A stretch of 64,000 bases of DNA from Zoogloea sp. GTDB taxonomy: Bacteria; Pseudomonadota; Gammaproteobacteria; Burkholderiales; Rhodocyclaceae. The translations under genes were made by a program, and so were the position numbers. The notes below the pieces were generated by a model that ran no database searches, was not told the DNA's origin, and saw nothing but the letters and a program-made list of their open reading frames with translations. Shown here one piece after another: positions 1 through 9,690 of the stretch (position 1 is the stretch's first letter; the number at the start of each line of letters is the position of its first letter). The DNA is taken from assembly GCF_028689785.1 (NCBI RefSeq), contig NZ_JAQVCN010000013.1:1-64000 (forward strand), read 5' to 3'.

Positions 1-128
1 TGGTGTTCGTCGGCAAACAGGTCAGTCTTGATGGCACTACGCTGTTTCATCGGGATAAGCTGCAGCAGGGGTCAGGACGATGTAATTTTACCAAGGGTGG
101 GCAAGCTGAGGTTTTTCGAGGCGCCCGT
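1..128 (+). other. Unresolved end of a gene upstream of the tape measure
   Basis: Two forward frames are open from the window edge. One enters the tape measure frame through a possible GTG at base 3. The other runs from base 1 to a stop at 157-159, overlapping the tape measure start. In lambda-like phages the gene before the tape measure is a tail assembly chaperone, often with a frameshifted extension, so this may be its 3' end. No motif is recognisable in 128 bases. Confidence 0.3.
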
Positions 129-2417
129 ATGGCGAATAATATCGGAAAACTCCAAGTAGTGCTGTCAGCGAAGATTGATGAGTACAAAGATCAACTTCAA
201 GCAGCAGCAAAGCAAGCAGAGTCATTCAAGTCAAAAGTCCAAGGCGCAATGCAAGAAGCAGGACAACGCATCTCTGCGCTCAATCCGCAGTTAGGTGCAT
301 TGGTAGGTAGCTTTGGCGCAGCTAATGGCGCGGCTGCCGGCTTTGGTGCAGTAGCGGCAGGCATGACAGCTATAGGCATTGCTACTGCACAAACAGCGAA
401 AGAGATTGCTAACTACGCAAACATCTCTGGCACTACCACTGCTCAGTTCCAAGAATGGGCAGTAGGCGCAAAGTCTGTAGGTATTGAGCAAGAAGACCTA
501 GCAGACAAATTCAAAGACTTCCGCGAGCGTGTAGGTGAATTCACACAGACAGGCTCAGGTCCAATGAAAGACTTCTTCGAGCAAGTAGCCCCGAAGATCG
601 GCGTCACTGCAGACCAGTTTGCAAAGCTGTCTGGTCCTGACGCACTTCAGTTGTATGTGTCGAGCCTAGAGAAAGCCGGACTTAGCCAGGAAGAAATGAT
701 CTGGTACATGGAGAACATGGCCGGTGACTTGTCCAAGATGCTGCCGCTACTTTCAGACGGAGGCAAGAGCTTAAAGGAGTACGGTGACTATGCTCATCAA
801 GTAGGCGCAATACTGTCTGATGAAATGATAGCTGCGTCTAAAGAAGTCACCCAGGAACTAAGCAAGTCACAAGCCGGCTTTAGCGGGATGGTTAATACCA
901 TCGCAGGCGAAGCCATGCCTACTGTCACAAAAATGATGCGCTTGTTTAACGAAGCAACTGCACAGCTACAGCCATACATCAAAGCGATCAGCACGGGCTT
1001 AGGGTATGCGTTTAGAGGCATCGTAGCAGCCGGCTACAGCGTGATCAGGACCGTACTGGGTGTTACTGGCAGCATCGGCTCGCTTGCAGCAGCAGCGGGC
1101 GCATTTCTGTCCGGCAACATGCAAGACGCAGTTGGCTTAGCCAAGCAAGCAGGCGCGCAGATCGTAGCTATCTTTGACGACATCAAGAAGAACGGCGGAG
1201 CAATCATCCTTGATGTCAATAACCTGCAAACTGATGACCCAACATTCAGTAAGAAAACAAACAACAGCGGTTCCAGTGGATTAGGTGCAGGTGCTGCAAA
1301 GGCTGCTGCAGATAAAGCAGCCAAAGACAAAGCAGCAGCAGACAAAGCAGCGCAAGAGCGAGCAAAGACCGAGATAGACAAACAAAACGAACTAATACGT
1401 TTGTGGGATCAGTATAACGGCTTAACACAAGCCGCGAAGGATCAGATCGAAGAGTATCAAGCAATAGCTGAAGGTGCTGGTGAATCAGAATTAAATCTCT
1501 TGAAGCTAAAGCAAAAGTATGAAAGCGACCTACAAGCCATCCGGGATAACCCAAAGCTAAATGCCGAGCTAAAGGCATCGCTTGAAACCAGACGTGCCGA
1601 AGTATACGAAGTTGAAAAACTTGTTGAAACAGAGCGCGCACTTGCTGAGATCAATAAGTCCAACAGAGACCAACAAAAAGAAAACAGACAAACAGCTTGG
1701 GGGTTAGTTGGTCGTGATAGCCAAGGCAATACAAAAGAAGAACAGATTAAACGGCAAAGAGAGATACTGAAAGAAGCAGCAGACAACGGCGACATAACAG
1801 CAGAAGAACTAGCAAAGGGTAATTTTGAAATAGACAAGATGGTGTCTGGTCTCGAAGTTCTTGACGGCATTGCATCGCAAGCATTTGGACAGATGTCTGA
1901 TGCAATCATTAACTACGCCAAAACGGGCAAGATGAATTTCCAGTCATTAGCTGCGGACTTTACCGCGATGATCACTAAGATGATTGTCCAAGCACTAATG
2001 CTCAAAGCTGTTAATGCTGCTATGCAGTCCGCTGGTATCCCAATATCTATTAAGTCAGCTAACGGCAACGTATTTGGGCCAGGTGCTGGCGGTGCTTCGT
2101 TAGTGCCATTCGCTAATGGTGGTGTGTTTGGGTCGCCTGTAGCATTTCCGATGACTGGAGGTAAAACTGGGTTGATGGCCGAAGCTGGGCCAGAAGCAAT
2201 CATGCCCTTAAAACGCATCAACGGTAAGTTAGGGGTGATGGCTGTCGGCGCAGGCAGCACCAATCAAACACAAGTCATCAACAACGTCAGCGTGACTGTT
2301 AATGGCGGGAACACAAACGACCAAACAGGGCAAGCTGTTGCTGATGCAGTTATTCGACGCATAGCACGTGATCAGATCTATCAAGAAACGCGCCACGGCG
2401 GGCTGCTGTCGAAATAA
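129..2417 (+). CDS. Phage tail tape measure protein (lambda gpH type)
   Basis: A protein of 762 residues. In this family it sets tail length and is later ejected to help DNA cross the cell envelope. Seen: an N-terminal helical region rich in Lys, Gln and Ala, a hydrophobic Gly/Ala segment early on, an Ala-Lys-Asp linker near the middle, and a C-terminal part (FGQMSDAI, then FTAMITKMIVQALMLKA) typical of the lambda-family tape measure C-terminus. Its place directly before M, L, K, I and J homologues fits. The ATG at 129 starts the conserved-looking NIGKLQVVLSA segment; the frame is open back to base 3, so a longer form, or a fusion with a tail chaperone by frameshift, cannot be excluded. Confidence 0.88.
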   Translation: MANNIGKLQVVLSAKIDEYKDQLQAAAKQAESFKSKVQGAMQEAGQRISALNPQLGALVGSFGAANGAAAGFGAVAAGMTAIGIATAQTAKEIANYANISGTTTAQFQEWAVGAKSVGIEQEDLADKFKDFRERVGEFTQTGSGPMKDFFEQVAPKIGVTADQFAKLSGPDALQLYVSSLEKAGLSQEEMIWYMENMAGDLSKMLPLLSDGGKSLKEYGDYAHQVGAILSDEMIAASKEVTQELSKSQAGFSGMVNTIAGEAMPTVTKMMRLFNEATAQLQPYIKAISTGLGYAFRGIVAAGYSVIRTVLGVTGSIGSLAAAAGAFLSGNMQDAVGLAKQAGAQIVAIFDDIKKNGGAIILDVNNLQTDDPTFSKKTNNSGSSGLGAGAAKAAADKAAKDKAAADKAAQERAKTEIDKQNELIRLWDQYNGLTQAAKDQIEEYQAIAEGAGESELNLLKLKQKYESDLQAIRDNPKLNAELKASLETRRAEVYEVEKLVETERALAEINKSNRDQQKENRQTAWGLVGRDSQGNTKEEQIKRQREILKEAADNGDITAEELAKGNFEIDKMVSGLEVLDGIASQAFGQMSDAIINYAKTGKMNFQSLAADFTAMITKMIVQALMLKAVNAAMQSAGIPISIKSANGNVFGPGAGGASLVPFANGGVFGSPVAFPMTGGKTGLMAEAGPEAIMPLKRINGKLGVMAVGAGSTNQTQVINNVSVTVNGGNTNDQTGQAVADAVIRRIARDQIYQETRHGGLLSK

Positions 2418-2429
2418 GGAATAATAACA

Positions 2430-2804
2430 ATGCCAACCCAAACACTTCCATTACAGAATTTGATTGACGATAAAGACGTCACGATATCGCACGAATACAA
2501 GATATTCGAAGGCACTTTAGGTGATGGTTATAGACAGCTTGCACCTAACGGTATCAACAACGAAACCAGAACAGTCTCGATCAAATACAAGAACTTAAGG
2601 CCAAGCGATTACAACACTGTTCTGAGTTTCATCAGATCACTTAAAGGTGTGACTCCTGTTTATTTCACAGTGCCAGGTGAAAGCGCTTCTTTGTGGACTG
2701 TTGATCCTGAATTTCAATCCATTAGCACTATCACAACGAGCTATAACCCCGGACTCATTATCAGATCAATCACATTAACATTAAGGACTCACTATGCTTT
2801 CTAA
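2430..2804 (+). CDS. Phage minor tail protein M family
   Basis: A 124-residue protein that in lambda joins the tail tip complex and is needed for tip assembly. Seen: the pattern of an N-terminal beta-rich domain with GDGYRQLAPNG, and aromatic residues toward the C-terminus (PVYFTVPG, LWTVDPEF), as in the minor tail M family. A purine-rich ribosome site (AAGGAATAA) precedes the ATG. The gene overlaps the next one by 11 bases, which suggests coupled translation. Identification rests on motif and on position between tape measure and L. Confidence 0.82.
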   Translation: MPTQTLPLQNLIDDKDVTISHEYKIFEGTLGDGYRQLAPNGINNETRTVSIKYKNLRPSDYNTVLSFIRSLKGVTPVYFTVPGESASLWTVDPEFQSISTITTSYNPGLIIRSITLTLRTHYAF

Positions 2805-3282
2805 CACAGCTTCGATTTTGCCTGCTTATGTGGAGCTATACATTGTGGATCTGACCGGGATAGGTGGTAGCACTTATCGGCTGACTCCAGGGCAAAACGT
2901 AAGCTTCGGCGGACAAACATACAGTACTTTTTCAATAAAAATGAGTGCAGTGACTCGTTCAGGTGACGGCACTCCAACAAGACCATCATTAGAGATTGAT
3001 AACCTCAACAAGCTATTGCTGTCAGAGGTTATTGCACTTGGTGACTTAGTAGGCGCAAAGGTATCGCGCATTAGGACTTTTGAGAAATACTTGGACGCTG
3101 GTTCAACGCCAGATCAATCAGCTGCTTTGTATGAGACTTACTACATTAACCAGAAGACCAATCACACTCCATCATCAATAACTTTCGAGCTTGTAGATGC
3201 ATTGGAATTGACTGATGGGCAACTGCCTAACATACAAGCCACGAACAAGATATTCCCAGCGTTAGGTCGGATGGGGTATTGA
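2794..3282 (+). CDS. Phage minor tail protein L family
   Basis: A 162-residue tail tip protein. In lambda, gpL is part of the initiator complex for tail assembly and binds an iron-sulfur cluster through C-terminal cysteines. Here the body of the family is recognisable (YVELYIVDLTGIGGSTYRL near the start, GDGTPTRPSLEIDN in the middle, LVGAKVSRIRTF after it). The C-terminus is short, ending IFPALGRMGY without the usual cysteine-rich tail, so this homologue probably lacks the iron-sulfur cluster. It overlaps M at its start and K at its stop (TGATG). Confidence 0.85.
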   Translation: MLSNTASILPAYVELYIVDLTGIGGSTYRLTPGQNVSFGGQTYSTFSIKMSAVTRSGDGTPTRPSLEIDNLNKLLLSEVIALGDLVGAKVSRIRTFEKYLDAGSTPDQSAALYETYYINQKTNHTPSSITFELVDALELTDGQLPNIQATNKIFPALGRMGY

Positions 3283-3989
3283 TGCTGGATCTGGATCAAC
3301 TGCAAGTTTGGTCTAAACACGTCACTACGTGCTATCCGCAAGAAGCATGCGCCTTAGTCATTGATGGCAAAGTGCTGCCTGCAAGCAATACGCACGCAGA
3401 CCCTACTAACCATTTTAGGATTGATCCTGTTGAGCTGGCAATGCATAGGGACTATCAAGCAGTGCTGCATAGTCACATAGCTACAAGAGGACGTGAGGAC
3501 TCAAGGACGCCAAGCTATAGGGATCAAGTTAGTCAGATCAAATCAAACAAAGCCTGGGGCATCTCAAGCACTGATGGGCAGTCAGTAAGCGCTGTCCTTT
3601 GGTTTGGCGATGCTGTGCCTATACAGCCCCTTGAAGGTAGGCAATACGTGCATGGGGTGTATGACTGCTGGGGTCTTGTCCGGGACTACTACAGACTACG
3701 AGGCAAAGCCATTAATAACTACCCGCGTGATAATGAATGGTGGGATCACGGAGAGGCTTTGATTACAGACCTGACACTTAAAGACGAGGGCTTTAATCCT
3801 ATAAAACTGTCTGAGCTGCAGATAGGCGACTTGCTGACATACAAGATCAATAGCCCAGTCACTAATCATTTCGCTGTATATACAGCGCAAAACGAAATAC
3901 TGCATCAGTTATCGTTTCGTTTGTCTGGCAAGGACTCGTTCAGCAAATGGCGAAAGTTCTTAACTGGGGCCTATAGGCTTACCAGATAA
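3282..3989 (+). CDS. Tail assembly protein K: JAB/MPN plus NlpC/P60 peptidase
   Basis: A 235-residue two-domain enzyme. The first half is a JAB/MPN metalloprotease-like domain with the zinc-binding pattern His-Ser-His followed by Ser-x-x-Asp (HSHIATRG ... SYRDQ). The second half is NlpC/P60, with the catalytic Cys in YDCWGLVRDYY and the His in NHFAVY. In lambda, gpK is needed for tail tip assembly, and the P60 domain probably cuts peptidoglycan during infection. The ATG at 3282 overlaps the stop of L. A TTG one codon earlier is also in frame but less likely. Confidence 0.88.
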   Translation: MLDLDQLQVWSKHVTTCYPQEACALVIDGKVLPASNTHADPTNHFRIDPVELAMHRDYQAVLHSHIATRGREDSRTPSYRDQVSQIKSNKAWGISSTDGQSVSAVLWFGDAVPIQPLEGRQYVHGVYDCWGLVRDYYRLRGKAINNYPRDNEWWDHGEALITDLTLKDEGFNPIKLSELQIGDLLTYKINSPVTNHFAVYTAQNEILHQLSFRLSGKDSFSKWRKFLTGAYRLTR

Positions 3990-4018
3990 ATATCGTTATC
4001 TAAAACAATAATAAGAAA

Positions 4019-4507
4019 ATGATAATACACCTCTCCGAATCCCTGTCAGACCATACACGAATAGAAACAAGCCATACAGATTGGCAGTTGATTTATCGCC
4101 AATTGTGCTTTGTTGATTCTTCGTTAAAGCACAAGCTCACCAACGTTGCTGTTGTTGCTAAAAAAGGGGAAAGGTATCAACAGATAACACAAGAAGACTT
4201 TGCATTGCCTATCGTTGCAGACGAGCTACATATAGTCCATGAAGTAGATGGGTCAAAGAATCAGATCTGGAAATACGCCTCGATGATTTTCACGAACATG
4301 ACCCTGGGTCTATACAAAACATCACAAGATGCATTAACAGGCACTATGCGCTATCTAAATCGAGTCAAGAACGACAAGGTAGCAGGTAGCAACTCATTTA
4401 TCTTTGACCAGCCACAGAACGTCACTACTCCTGGCGGTGCAGTGCCATTGGTTTATGGTCGCGTGCATACAGGGTCAATCGTTATAAGCGCATCAGTTTC
4501 AGCATAA
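4019..4507 (+). CDS. Tail assembly protein I family
   Basis: A 162-residue protein whose relatives act in lambda tail tip assembly but are not found in the finished virion. The diagnostic C-terminal stretch is present: TPGGAVPLVYGRVHTGS followed by a short Ser/Ala tail. The N-terminal half carries the expected mixed alpha-beta region. It lies between K and J, as in lambda. The ribosome site is weak (AATAAGAAA), and 29 bases separate it from K. Confidence 0.82.
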   Translation: MIIHLSESLSDHTRIETSHTDWQLIYRQLCFVDSSLKHKLTNVAVVAKKGERYQQITQEDFALPIVADELHIVHEVDGSKNQIWKYASMIFTNMTLGLYKTSQDALTGTMRYLNRVKNDKVAGSNSFIFDQPQNVTTPGGAVPLVYGRVHTGSIVISASVSA

Positions 4508-4520
4508 GAAGAACAAGAAT

Positions 4521-7500
4521 ATGAACACTAATGAAATAACAGGTAGCGGCAAAGGCGGCGGTGGCTATAAAGAAGACCCTAACAGTCTTAACTCAATAAC
4601 AACAGTTTCAACGCTTGAGGTACTGTCATGCGGCCCTATCAAAGGCTTAGTGAATGACCAAAAGTCAATTTACTTTGACGGGATACCTGTTGAAGCTACT
4701 GACGGATCAAAGAACTACGAGGTACAAACTGACATTAGATTAGGCTTGCCATCGCAAGCGCCTATGACGGGATTTCCACAAGCCGAAGCTATCATCGAAG
4801 TGAACTCAGATATAAATGATGGAATCGACGCTATCTATACTGCGTCCGCTAATGACGTGGATCGCATGCGCTTAGGGATCGCATTACCAAGTGGCTTGTA
4901 TTGGCAAGGCAGCAACGGCATCACTAAAACAGATATTAAAATCGATATATTCACAGCCGGCGAAGATGGCGTTTATACCAAAGTAGCTACGTGGTCAAAG
5001 ATCGGCGAAAAGACTATGAGTCCTTACCTCGGGACTATTGACATTACAAGGCCAACATCTAGCGGCCTTTGGTCTGTCAAGCTTGTAAAGAAGACCCCGC
5101 CTTACGGTGACGAGATGCACAACGATGCCAAGCTTGCATCAGTCACTGAGATCAAAGACGTGCAGCTTAGTTATGACAACTTTGCGTATGTCGGTTTAAA
5201 ACTGCCAGCTAATGAAGTGTCAAATAAGAACCCAGAACGTCTTTATCACGTTGATGGTCTATTGTGCAAAGTCCCCAGCAATTACGATCCAATCGCAGGC
5301 ACATACGTAGGTGAATGGGACAGTACCTTTAAAACTGAGTGGACAGATAACCCCGTATGGATCTTGTATGACTTATTGACTAACGAAACATATGGTTGTG
5401 GCAGATGGGTACGGGAGTCTGATATAGACATATACAGCTTCTACGATGCATCGGTTTATTGTGATGGATTAGTGCCGGATGGTGCAGGCGGCCAAGAAAG
5501 ACGCTTTACTTTTAATGGCGTCTTAAATCAACAGGACTCTTGGCTGACAGTGCTGCAGCAAGTTGCAAGCAACTTTAATGCTGTGCTGATTAAGTCAGGA
5601 ACGTTGTGGAGACTCCAACAAGACAGACCAACACCAGTATCAAACGTTATCACAAACGCTGACGTTATAGATGGTATCTTTACCTACAGCGGTAGTCAGC
5701 ACCAGCACCGTCACACATTAGTCAACGTCACATATCAAGACAAGAACAACTTACATAAAAAGCAGATTGTCACTGTCGAAGCTGCGCCGAGCGATATTGA
5801 ACGCTATAACGGCTACACCACTGTTGATATTGCTGCTATTGGTTGCGACCGGGAGTCACAAGCAATACGTGCAGGTAAGTGGTACATCGACACAGAGCTT
5901 AATCAATTAGAGACTGTTAATTTCGGGATGTCCTTTAACGGCATGCTGATTGATATCGGTGACGTTATCAAAGTAGCTGATACTCATTACTCAACACTAA
6001 CAGCGCAGGGCAAGATACTTGGAGTTGAAGGCGATGATTTAATAGTCGATAGAAACGTTAGTTATGTAGCTGGAGACAAGATCAGCTTCTTAACTGCAAG
6101 TGGGCAATACGCCGAAGTCCAGCTTACATCATCCGGTACAAACACAAATAGAGTCCAGCTGCCTTATGGAATGGGCAACCCAACGGGCCAAAGCTTCTGC
6201 ATTGAAAGCGCGGTTAAGAACAGGCAGTTCCGCGTCACGTCAATATCCGAGACCGCACCTAACGAATTACAAATATCTGCAATCCAACACGACCCAGACA
6301 AATACGGACGTATTGAGCAAGGGGTAAGCGTTGTTGCTCCCCCATATAGCACTGTCAATAACAACAGAGCAAAGCAAGTCACTAACATAACGTTTGTAGT
6401 TGATGCTTACAATGATGATGGCGTGATCCGGCGTGACTTAGTTGTGTCTTTTACGCCTCCGTTATCAACGCCTGTTCTTGATTATACTTGCGAATGGAGA
6501 AGCAACGGCGGTGCCTGGACTACTATCAAAACAGACAAGACGTCGTTTGATATTCAGCGGATCTCTGAAGGGACTTACGATGTTCGTATAGTCACTAATG
6601 CAACAAATGGCACTAAGTCCGCAGCAGCAACAGCAACCTACGAATACAGCCTAAGCGGCGGCACTGGGTCATTACTCAACCCAGTTGCTAACTTATATGT
6701 TCTTGGCACTACAAGCACGCAGTTTAACGACAACGATTTGGTAATCAGTTGGTTGAACCCCATCACCAACACGTCTTTGCTTGGATTGTTGAAAGACTTC
6801 CGCATAGACATTAAAGACGCAGACGACAACATACTGCGCACAGAATACGCAGCAGCAGTGCAGCCTAATGAGTATCAGCAATTCACATACTCATACTTGA
6901 AGAACAAGAACGATCACAGCGGCACAGCAAACAGAAGCTTAAAGGTCACTGTTTATTGCAGGGACTCAAACAACAAGTTAAGCACTGGAGTGACGAAGAC
7001 TTTCTTAAACCCAGCACCTGCAGCACCTGCAATCACAAGCACTAGTGGAACTAAGTCAATAAAGATTGAAGTCTTAACGAATATTGATCGTGCGCTCAAT
7101 CCTGATTATGTAGAAACTGCTTTCTTCGTAAGTGACAGCTCTACATTTACACCGACTCTTGAGGGTGCAGTTGCACGCGGGCAAATGTCATTTTATATGT
7201 TGCAGGGAGTAGAGACTAAGAAATACTTTGCTGTTGCATTCGTGGATTCGTTTGGTGATCCGTTAAATTGGTCATTAATAGGTGAAGACGAGCCAGGCAC
7301 TCCAGCGGGCGTACCTGAAGTCACTGTATTGCCTAATAGCCCAGCTGATGTTGATGGGCATACTGCAGTGATGTATAAAGCGCCAGGGACTAATGAATAC
7401 ATTATGTATGGCTGGGATGGCACGCAATGGATGAACACCAGAGACGGCGGCTTTCTTGTTGATTACTCCGTAGTGGCCAGCAAAATATACGCTGAAGACC

Positions 7501-8660
7501 TGCGAGCAATCAGTGCGCATTTAGGCGATATGGAGTCCGGGAGCATTACATTCGATCAAGCCAGCTATATTCGCGGCGGGGCTCTTAACTGGACTACTGG
7601 CACAGGTGTGTGGACTGGATACCACGACAACAACTACAAGTTCCGTGTGGGTAGCCCAGTTGGAGCAGGCTTAGACTGGGATGGAACAAAGCTCACTATC
7701 TACGACAACTCACATAACGTATTGCTGCAGTCTGGTACTGGTCTGGTAGTTGATTTCGCTAATGTCGTAGGTGCAACAAAGCCCGCTAATAACGCTACAG
7801 TCGGCGCACCAAGTGGCACTTATGTCGGCAGCACACTTGCACAAACTGTTGAGTCCAACAGCGCAGCGGCTAAACAAGCTATTGACGATATGGCTTCGGA
7901 TGCAATTCTAAGCCCAGTCGAAAAGCAAATAGCAAGGACAGAGCTTGACAATGTCACTGCTATGTATAACCAGTTAGATGCATCAGCTAGTCAGCTTGGT
8001 ATATACACAGAGCGAAGCAATCATTCTTCTTATTACTCGATACTGTATAACTATGTGCAAGGATTGATAGCGAACACCAGCACATCAAGCAGCATCAACG
8101 CTGCTACTTGGCGCGCTAACTGGTCGAACTATTACACAGCCAAGGAGCTTCTACAGAAAAAGATCAGCAAGGTCGCTAATGACGCTGGCGCAGTAGTCGG
8201 GACTAACTTGTATGTTAGTGGGTCTGTAGCATCCGGGGTTGTCTCTAACGTCACTCCAATCACTGGCACCAACATCGGCACATACATGTCTGTTGCTGCG
8301 ATTAAAGAAGCTTACATTGAAGACGCAAACATTGGAACACTCAAGATAAAAGGAAACGCAGTGACTGTTCCAAGCGGGGGCACGGGCATCTACTCTGCAA
8401 GTGCAAGCATCAACTTGCCGCAGCCTGGATACATCACAGTCATCGGTACATTCACACAAGGCACGGGTAAGGGCGGACATACATGGCGCTTGTATGTGGG
8501 TGGAACACAAGTAGCTTATGAGAACCCCGCAGTCTCAACAACAGGCGCAATGAGCACAACTATATATGTGGGCGCAGGCGGCCAAAGCTGTGCAATCCAA
8601 TGCGATCAAACAACAGGCGATGGTCGGTGTGCAATAACAGTGCTGGGGTCAATGCGTTAA
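4521..8660 (+). CDS. Tip attachment / host specificity protein J
   Basis: A 1379-residue central tail spike that in lambda-like phages contacts the receptor. The N-terminus has the usual Gly-rich lead (GSGKGGGGYKEDPNS) and the LEVLSCGPIKGLV segment of J proteins. Fibronectin-III-like beta sandwiches follow near the middle (RRDLVVSFTPP and after). Toward the C-terminus is a helical DAILSPVEKQIARTEL domain also seen in other tail proteins, then a small beta-rich tip near residues 1290-1379. The last part is the most likely receptor-contact region and the most likely to be strain specific. It closes the H-M-L-K-I-J block. Confidence 0.92.
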   Translation: MNTNEITGSGKGGGGYKEDPNSLNSITTVSTLEVLSCGPIKGLVNDQKSIYFDGIPVEATDGSKNYEVQTDIRLGLPSQAPMTGFPQAEAIIEVNSDINDGIDAIYTASANDVDRMRLGIALPSGLYWQGSNGITKTDIKIDIFTAGEDGVYTKVATWSKIGEKTMSPYLGTIDITRPTSSGLWSVKLVKKTPPYGDEMHNDAKLASVTEIKDVQLSYDNFAYVGLKLPANEVSNKNPERLYHVDGLLCKVPSNYDPIAGTYVGEWDSTFKTEWTDNPVWILYDLLTNETYGCGRWVRESDIDIYSFYDASVYCDGLVPDGAGGQERRFTFNGVLNQQDSWLTVLQQVASNFNAVLIKSGTLWRLQQDRPTPVSNVITNADVIDGIFTYSGSQHQHRHTLVNVTYQDKNNLHKKQIVTVEAAPSDIERYNGYTTVDIAAIGCDRESQAIRAGKWYIDTELNQLETVNFGMSFNGMLIDIGDVIKVADTHYSTLTAQGKILGVEGDDLIVDRNVSYVAGDKISFLTASGQYAEVQLTSSGTNTNRVQLPYGMGNPTGQSFCIESAVKNRQFRVTSISETAPNELQISAIQHDPDKYGRIEQGVSVVAPPYSTVNNNRAKQVTNITFVVDAYNDDGVIRRDLVVSFTPPLSTPVLDYTCEWRSNGGAWTTIKTDKTSFDIQRISEGTYDVRIVTNATNGTKSAAATATYEYSLSGGTGSLLNPVANLYVLGTTSTQFNDNDLVISWLNPITNTSLLGLLKDFRIDIKDADDNILRTEYAAAVQPNEYQQFTYSYLKNKNDHSGTANRSLKVTVYCRDSNNKLSTGVTKTFLNPAPAAPAITSTSGTKSIKIEVLTNIDRALNPDYVETAFFVSDSSTFTPTLEGAVARGQMSFYMLQGVETKKYFAVAFVDSFGDPLNWSLIGEDEPGTPAGVPEVTVLPNSPADVDGHTAVMYKAPGTNEYIMYGWDGTQWMNTRDGGFLVDYSVVASKIYAEDLRAISAHLGDMESGSITFDQASYIRGGALNWTTGTGVWTGYHDNNYKFRVGSPVGAGLDWDGTKLTIYDNSHNVLLQSGTGLVVDFANVVGATKPANNATVGAPSGTYVGSTLAQTVESNSAAAKQAIDDMASDAILSPVEKQIARTELDNVTAMYNQLDASASQLGIYTERSNHSSYYSILYNYVQGLIANTSTSSSINAATWRANWSNYYTAKELLQKKISKVANDAGAVVGTNLYVSGSVASGVVSNVTPITGTNIGTYMSVAAIKEAYIEDANIGTLKIKGNAVTVPSGGTGIYSASASINLPQPGYITVIGTFTQGTGKGGHTWRLYVGGTQVAYENPAVSTTGAMSTTIYVGAGGQSCAIQCDQTTGDGRCAITVLGSMR

Positions 8661-8690
8661 ATAAACTAAAGTCAATAACTACAAAAACAA

Positions 8691-9299
8691 ATGACAGAAG
8701 ACAACACTATCAGCTATTTCTACTACGAAGCAAGCACAGGGAAGCTAATGCAAACTGGGGCTTGCTTGCCCCAGGATATAGACCTTCAGACCCCGCCAAC
8801 TGAAACATGGACTAAAGGCATTGGCACTGCATCGCTTTTTGATGACTACTTTTCATTAGTCGATCAAGTAATAAAGACCTATCCAGCAAAGCCCAGCAAA
8901 TACCATGAATTTGACTATCAAAGCGAAGCTTGGTACGCAACAACTCTAGGGCTTGACGCAGCCAAGGCAGATAAGAAGGCAGAGATAGACACTTGGCGAG
9001 CAGATCAAGAAGTCCTTCCTATCTTGTTTCGTGAAGCACTGTTTGACGCTGACGCAAAAGCACAAGCAAACATCAGCGCATGGCTTAACGTTATCAATGC
9101 GGGTGCGGATCTTCCAGTAGGGTTTGTCTGGCGTGACTTCAACAACGAAGACCACACAGCAGATGCGCAGTTTGTACGAGAACTTGCTACAGCGCTAACA
9201 ATGCGTGGTACTGCTCTCTATGCAGCAGCCTGGGCACACAAAGCCACTGTAGACGGTTTTAACACGCTTGCTGACGTGCTGTCGTACCAAGTCTCATAG
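8691..9299 (+). CDS. DUF4376-containing tail-associated protein
   Basis: A 202-residue protein. The C-terminal half fits the DUF4376 pattern: a charged helix (AAKADKKAEIDTWRADQ), then a helix-turn region ending in MRGTALYAAAWAHKATVD and TLADVLSYQ. The N-terminal half has a short beta-rich part of the kind found in tail fibre assembly or adaptor proteins. Function is unknown for the family; its place just after J suggests a structural or chaperone role for the fibre. The ribosome site is poor (ACAAAAACAAATG). Confidence 0.65.
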   Translation: MTEDNTISYFYYEASTGKLMQTGACLPQDIDLQTPPTETWTKGIGTASLFDDYFSLVDQVIKTYPAKPSKYHEFDYQSEAWYATTLGLDAAKADKKAEIDTWRADQEVLPILFREALFDADAKAQANISAWLNVINAGADLPVGFVWRDFNNEDHTADAQFVRELATALTMRGTALYAAAWAHKATVDGFNTLADVLSYQVS

Positions 9300-9312
9300 T
9301 TCATCAGTAATT

Positions 9313-9352
9313 GCTGTCCGCTAAATACGTTGTAAGTATTTAGAAGGACAGC
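9313..9352 (+). promoter_or_regulatory. Long stem-loop covering a phage ribosome-binding site
   Basis: Seen directly: GCTGTCC at 9313-9319 pairs with GGACAGC at 9346-9352, and CTAAATAC at 9321-9328 pairs with GTATTTAG at 9336-9343, around a seven-base loop. Only one G is unpaired on one side and AA on the other. The AAGGA ribosome site (9344-9348) of the next gene lies inside the 3' arm, two bases before its ATG at 9355. There is no U-run, so it is not a plain terminator. A translation switch or an mRNA processing or stability element is inferred. Confidence 0.6.
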
Positions 9353-9354
9353 AG

Positions 9355-9690
9355 ATGACACTTCCAGCACCAAAGAACCTCACAATTTATCGTGGAGACG
9401 CGTGGGTTATAAAGTTAGGTTTAACCCACAAAGATACCGGCTTAGCACAAGATATCACAGGTCTCCCGATACTCGCTCAAGTAAAGAGCAACACATTAAT
9501 CACTACTCCACCTTTATTCGAATTCAGAGTAGAGCGTGTAGACACGTCTGGGATTATCTTTTTACACTTAACACCAGACGACACCAAGCTATTAAACTCA
9601 GGAACATATAAGTACGACGTGCAAGTCGGTGACCAGACTGTATTGTACGGCGACGCTATTATAGTGCCTGACGTTTCGAGGGCACTATAA
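9355..9690 (+). CDS. Small Ig-like phage structural protein (baseplate/fibre type)
   Basis: A 111-residue protein with a single beta-rich domain: LTIYRGDAWVIKL at the N-terminus, ITGLPILAQVKSN, then LTPDDTKLLNSGTYKYDVQV near the C-terminus. This resembles the N-terminal Ig-like domain of BppU-type baseplate proteins and of many small phage proteins found next to fibre genes. The function is not known. It starts directly after the hairpin at 9313-9352 and overlaps the next gene by one base (stop TAATG), so the two are probably translated together. Confidence 0.6.
   Translation: MTLPAPKNLTIYRGDAWVIKLGLTHKDTGLAQDITGLPILAQVKSNTLITTPPLFEFRVERVDTSGIIFLHLTPDDTKLLNSGTYKYDVQVGDQTVLYGDAIIVPDVSRAL

Noticed and set aside
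1034..1909. Open frames on the minus strand opposite the tape measure gene
   Set aside because: Ser/Ala/Leu-rich mirror frames of the Ala/Lys/Gln-rich tape measure; no start signals.
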